The position numbers were made by a program, and so were the translations under genes. From Fidelibacterota bacterium (GTDB lineage Bacteria > Fidelibacterota > UBA2242): a stretch of 15,956 nt of DNA. Position 1 is the stretch's first letter; every line of letters starts with the position of its first letter. The notes below the pieces were generated by a model. It searched no databases, had not been told where the DNA came from, and was given only the letters and a program-made list of their open reading frames with translations. Shown in pieces: positions 13,849 through 15,956 of this stretch. The stretch spans positions 1 to 15,956 of the forward strand of contig QNCV01000025.1 of the NCBI GenBank assembly GCA_003645845.1, written 5' to 3'.

Positions 13849-15396
13849 TTAAAATCTCTCTTCTCCTTCACGGATTACAATTATTCCGGCGTCACCTTCG
13901 AGAGGACATTTGTTCTCGCAAATTCCACATCCTGTGCAGAGGTCGGGGTCGACATAGGGATATTCAACAATACGTACTTCACCGGTTTCAGTATCCTTAT
14001 AATTGCGTCTCTCTAATTTTATAGCTTTTTCAGGTAAAGGGCAATGCTCTTCGCACACAATACAGTTTTCATTTAGGCGATAGGGAATACAGCGATCCTT
14101 AAGAAAAATGGCCGTTCCCATTTTCCTTTTCTGTTTTTCAGCCAATTCGAGCGGCTGTATGGCTTTTGTAGGACAGATTTGACCACAAAGATTGCAATTG
14201 TATTCACAATAACCGATCCGATATTTGGATAGCGGAGTCATAATTCCTTCCAGACCGGATTCAAGAAATGCCATTTGAAGACAGCCGCCGGATGTGGCGC
14301 AGATGCGGACACATTCTTCGCACCGGATACATCGTTCCAAAAAGTCGTCTTCCGGTAATGCTCCCGGCGGACGTAAACGGCGATCGTTTTGACGGGGGTT
14401 CAGAGCATTCAATGCAAAGAGACCCGAACCGAATAATGCCAGAGTGCCCGCGCCGATGAATGAACGTCGTGACAGATCAGTGGCGGATTTCATAGTCAAC
14501 GGCGGACGAAATTGATATGAAATGGCATCGGTAGGGCAATCATCCTTGCAGTTGAGACAAAGAATACATTCGGATTTTTCAGTGCTGATATAGTCATTTT
14601 CTATAGCACCCATTTTACATTTATTCCGGCAGATTGAGCAGCCGGTGCAGGCATCTTTGTCAACAACCCGCTGAAAGGGACTGAATTTCGAAAGAAGGCC
14701 TAATAAAGCGCCAAGGGGGCATAAATTGCGGCACCAGAAGCGCCGGGAGATTTTTTCCAGCGCCAATATGCCGATGATGATCAGGAATGGCAATAAAAGC
14801 ATGCTGAATTTTGGGGTGCCTACCGGAAAAAGCCAGGCTGAAATTCCATCCTGAATATCAAGAACAGCGTCAGGGAAAATGTTGGCGTCGTATAACCCGT
14901 TGAGAATTGTATTGGCGAGCAGGTAAAAGAAAGACATTCCCAAAACGCCGAAAGAGCGCCATAATATGGGCAATGGGTCCATCAGCCATGACAATTGAAT
15001 CCCGAAAATTGCAAAGAGTAACAGAGTAATCAGAATTACCGTTTTAATCGGACGATATTTCCGGGTGGAAGGTTTTTTTTTCTTTCCGAAAAAAAGTTTA
15101 TCGGATATATCAATTGTGGTTCCCAGCGGACAAATCCAGCCGCAGAAGGCCCGACCGAATACAAAGGGTGACAGCAGAACCAGGAGAGCAATTAAAAAGA
15201 CCGGATCGAAAAAACGCCCTGAGATTTGGACTGTTAAGGCTGTTAGTGGATCAGCCCAGAGAAACAGTTCCGGGGGAATCCAGGGACGAAAAGGGTAAGT
15301 TGCCTGTAAAACCGTTAAAAGAAATAGAGCCAGAAAGAGTATCTGGACAATTTTACGGATTTTTCCGGAAGTTATTTTTTTATGACTTGAAGTCAA
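13849..15396 (-). CDS. NapH-like membrane polyferredoxin fused to a NapG-like ferredoxin domain through an internal Tat segment
   Basis: Starting at TTG 15396 (515 residues) the protein begins with a charged segment and a first helix (about 17-32), as in NapH/MauN proteins; the open frame continues upstream to ATG 15510 but only inside the preceding gene. There are about five helices in residues 17-213 and two membrane CxxxCP motifs, FCGWICPLG (84-92) and FWCRNLCPLG (220-229). Two 4Fe-4S motifs follow (CTGCSICRNKC 250-260; CILCLNCKDDCP 277-288), then LSRRSFIGAGTLALFGSGLF (308-327), a twin-arginine segment inside the chain, then four NapG-like Cys clusters (356-366, 397-408, about 436-452, 487-497). 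It should carry electrons from quinol or cytoplasmic donors across the membrane. It overlaps the DUF362 end by 17 bases. Start codon uncertain. Confidence 0.87.
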   Translation of the reverse strand: MTSSHKKITSGKIRKIVQILFLALFLLTVLQATYPFRPWIPPELFLWADPLTALTVQISGRFFDPVFLIALLVLLSPFVFGRAFCGWICPLGTTIDISDKLFFGKKKKPSTRKYRPIKTVILITLLLFAIFGIQLSWLMDPLPILWRSFGVLGMSFFYLLANTILNGLYDANIFPDAVLDIQDGISAWLFPVGTPKFSMLLLPFLIIIGILALEKISRRFWCRNLCPLGALLGLLSKFSPFQRVVDKDACTGCSICRNKCKMGAIENDYISTEKSECILCLNCKDDCPTDAISYQFRPPLTMKSATDLSRRSFIGAGTLALFGSGLFALNALNPRQNDRRLRPPGALPEDDFLERCIRCEECVRICATSGGCLQMAFLESGLEGIMTPLSKYRIGYCEYNCNLCGQICPTKAIQPLELAEKQKRKMGTAIFLKDRCIPYRLNENCIVCEEHCPLPEKAIKLERRNYKDTETGEVRIVEYPYVDPDLCTGCGICENKCPLEGDAGIIVIREGEERF

Positions 15397-15956
15397 AATG
15401 TTTCGCAGGAAATTTATTCGTGTCAATATTGCCCATCCCGGCAGCATGAGCCAGGGTGAGATATTCAAGTGTATTTGGGTCGGTACCAAAAATTCGTGCG
15501 CTCCAGGCATCTACCAACACCCGGTCGGTTCCGGCAATCAAGGTGTTCAGCTCGTCAACGTCTTGCAAACTACCACCCGACGGACCATTGCGGCGCAGAA
15601 CCCGGATGGCATCGACAATTGTCAGATCGGGAATAATCGCGCGGTTAATGTCCACAATTCTTTCGGAAAATGGGCGATGAATCCGCCCCCGGTTGCCACC
15701 GATCAGCCCCATCATATTTTTAAAACCAATAGTCAGACCCGAGAGTGAGTGGTGCTTTAATATCGGCATGTTGATCAGTTTATCGACCCTGAAAACCTCT
15801 TTATGGATGGGCCAGCGGTTAATACTGGTTCCCTTTGGGATTTCTGCGTCAGCATAATGACTGTCACGGACAAAACGAACTTCGGCACCGGCATCGCCGG
15901 CCATGTCCTGTATCCCGCTGTTTTTATAACTGCGCCGGGCGTCATTACAGGTATGA
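15380..15956 (-). CDS. DUF362 domain protein, C-terminal part
   Basis: The frame is open to the right edge, so only the last 190 or so residues are visible; an ATG at 15904 is internal, since the codons before it (CNDARRSYKNSGIQD) continue the homology. The stretches VDKLINMPILKHHSLSGLTIGFKNMMGLIGGNRGR, INRAIIPDLTIVDAIRVLRRNGPSGG, DRVLVDAWSARIFG and DPNTLEYLTLAHAAGMG are characteristic of DUF362, a family often found with ferredoxin domains and iron-sulfur proteins. No ferredoxin motif lies in the visible part. It ends within the next gene's start (17-base overlap), so it is the first visible member of the minus-strand operon. Biochemical function unknown. Confidence 0.9.
   Translation of the reverse strand, partial: HTCNDARRSYKNSGIQDMAGDAGAEVRFVRDSHYADAEIPKGTSINRWPIHKEVFRVDKLINMPILKHHSLSGLTIGFKNMMGLIGGNRGRIHRPFSERIVDINRAIIPDLTIVDAIRVLRRNGPSGGSLQDVDELNTLIAGTDRVLVDAWSARIFGTDPNTLEYLTLAHAAGMGNIDTNKFPAKHFDFKS

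Noticed and set aside
15397..15510. ATG 15510 or 15447 as start of the polyferredoxin gene
   Set aside because: Both lie well inside the DUF362 coding region without a ribosome site; the TTG at 15396 gives a typical NapH-like N-terminus, though this choice is not certain.

Overview
The window reads as ordinary, densely packed bacterial chromosome of moderate GC. I see no plasmid, phage, insertion-sequence, CRISPR, rRNA or tRNA signature. The gene content suggests an uncultured or little-studied Gram-negative lineage of the FCB superphylum (KSB1/Calditrichota/Marinimicrobia-like): lipoproteins with clear lipoboxes, a LytTR response regulator, a DUF6599-like lipoprotein, a DUF362 protein and an AmmeMemoRadiSam locus. 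That placement is inference from family distribution.

Left half, plus strand (1-5409): a housekeeping and envelope run. It holds the C-terminus of a polyprenyl-phosphate sugar transferase, accA, a YhhQ/QueT-type queuosine-precursor transporter, tmk, an S41 carboxy-terminal processing protease and a secreted SH3-NlpC/P60 hydrolase. Spacings are 1 to 75 bases.

Middle (5410-10712, plus strand): an accessory stretch with signs of decay. A sparse segment with one orphan small ORF leads to a two-part membrane methyltransferase behind a near-consensus promoter. A LytTR response regulator that has lost the start of its receiver domain follows in the same reading frame directly after the methyltransferase stop codon. 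Then comes a segment with a startless open frame, and then a secreted SUMF1-fold protein without the catalytic cysteines, tightly coupled to a large membrane protein with a degenerate spermidine-synthase-like core.

Right part, minus strand (10734-15956): the most interesting region, a compact five-gene operon. In transcription order it encodes a DUF362 protein (cut by the window edge), a NapH-like membrane polyferredoxin fused to a NapG-like ferredoxin domain through an internal twin-arginine segment, a small DUF6599-like lipoprotein, an AmmeMemoRadiSam radical-SAM enzyme with an N-terminal twin-arginine signal, and a Memo-AMMECR1 fusion with a lipoprotein signal peptide. Four of the five proteins carry export or membrane signals. 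This suggests an extracytoplasmic version of the AmmeMemoRadiSam system, fed with electrons by the polyferredoxin.

The radical-SAM gene has a further oddity. An in-frame TGA (12335-12337) interrupts its C-terminal zinc ribbon. The missing second half, ending in a CPRC motif and PGIW, continues in the same frame to a TAA at 12257-12259, eight bases before the Memo-AMMECR1 start.
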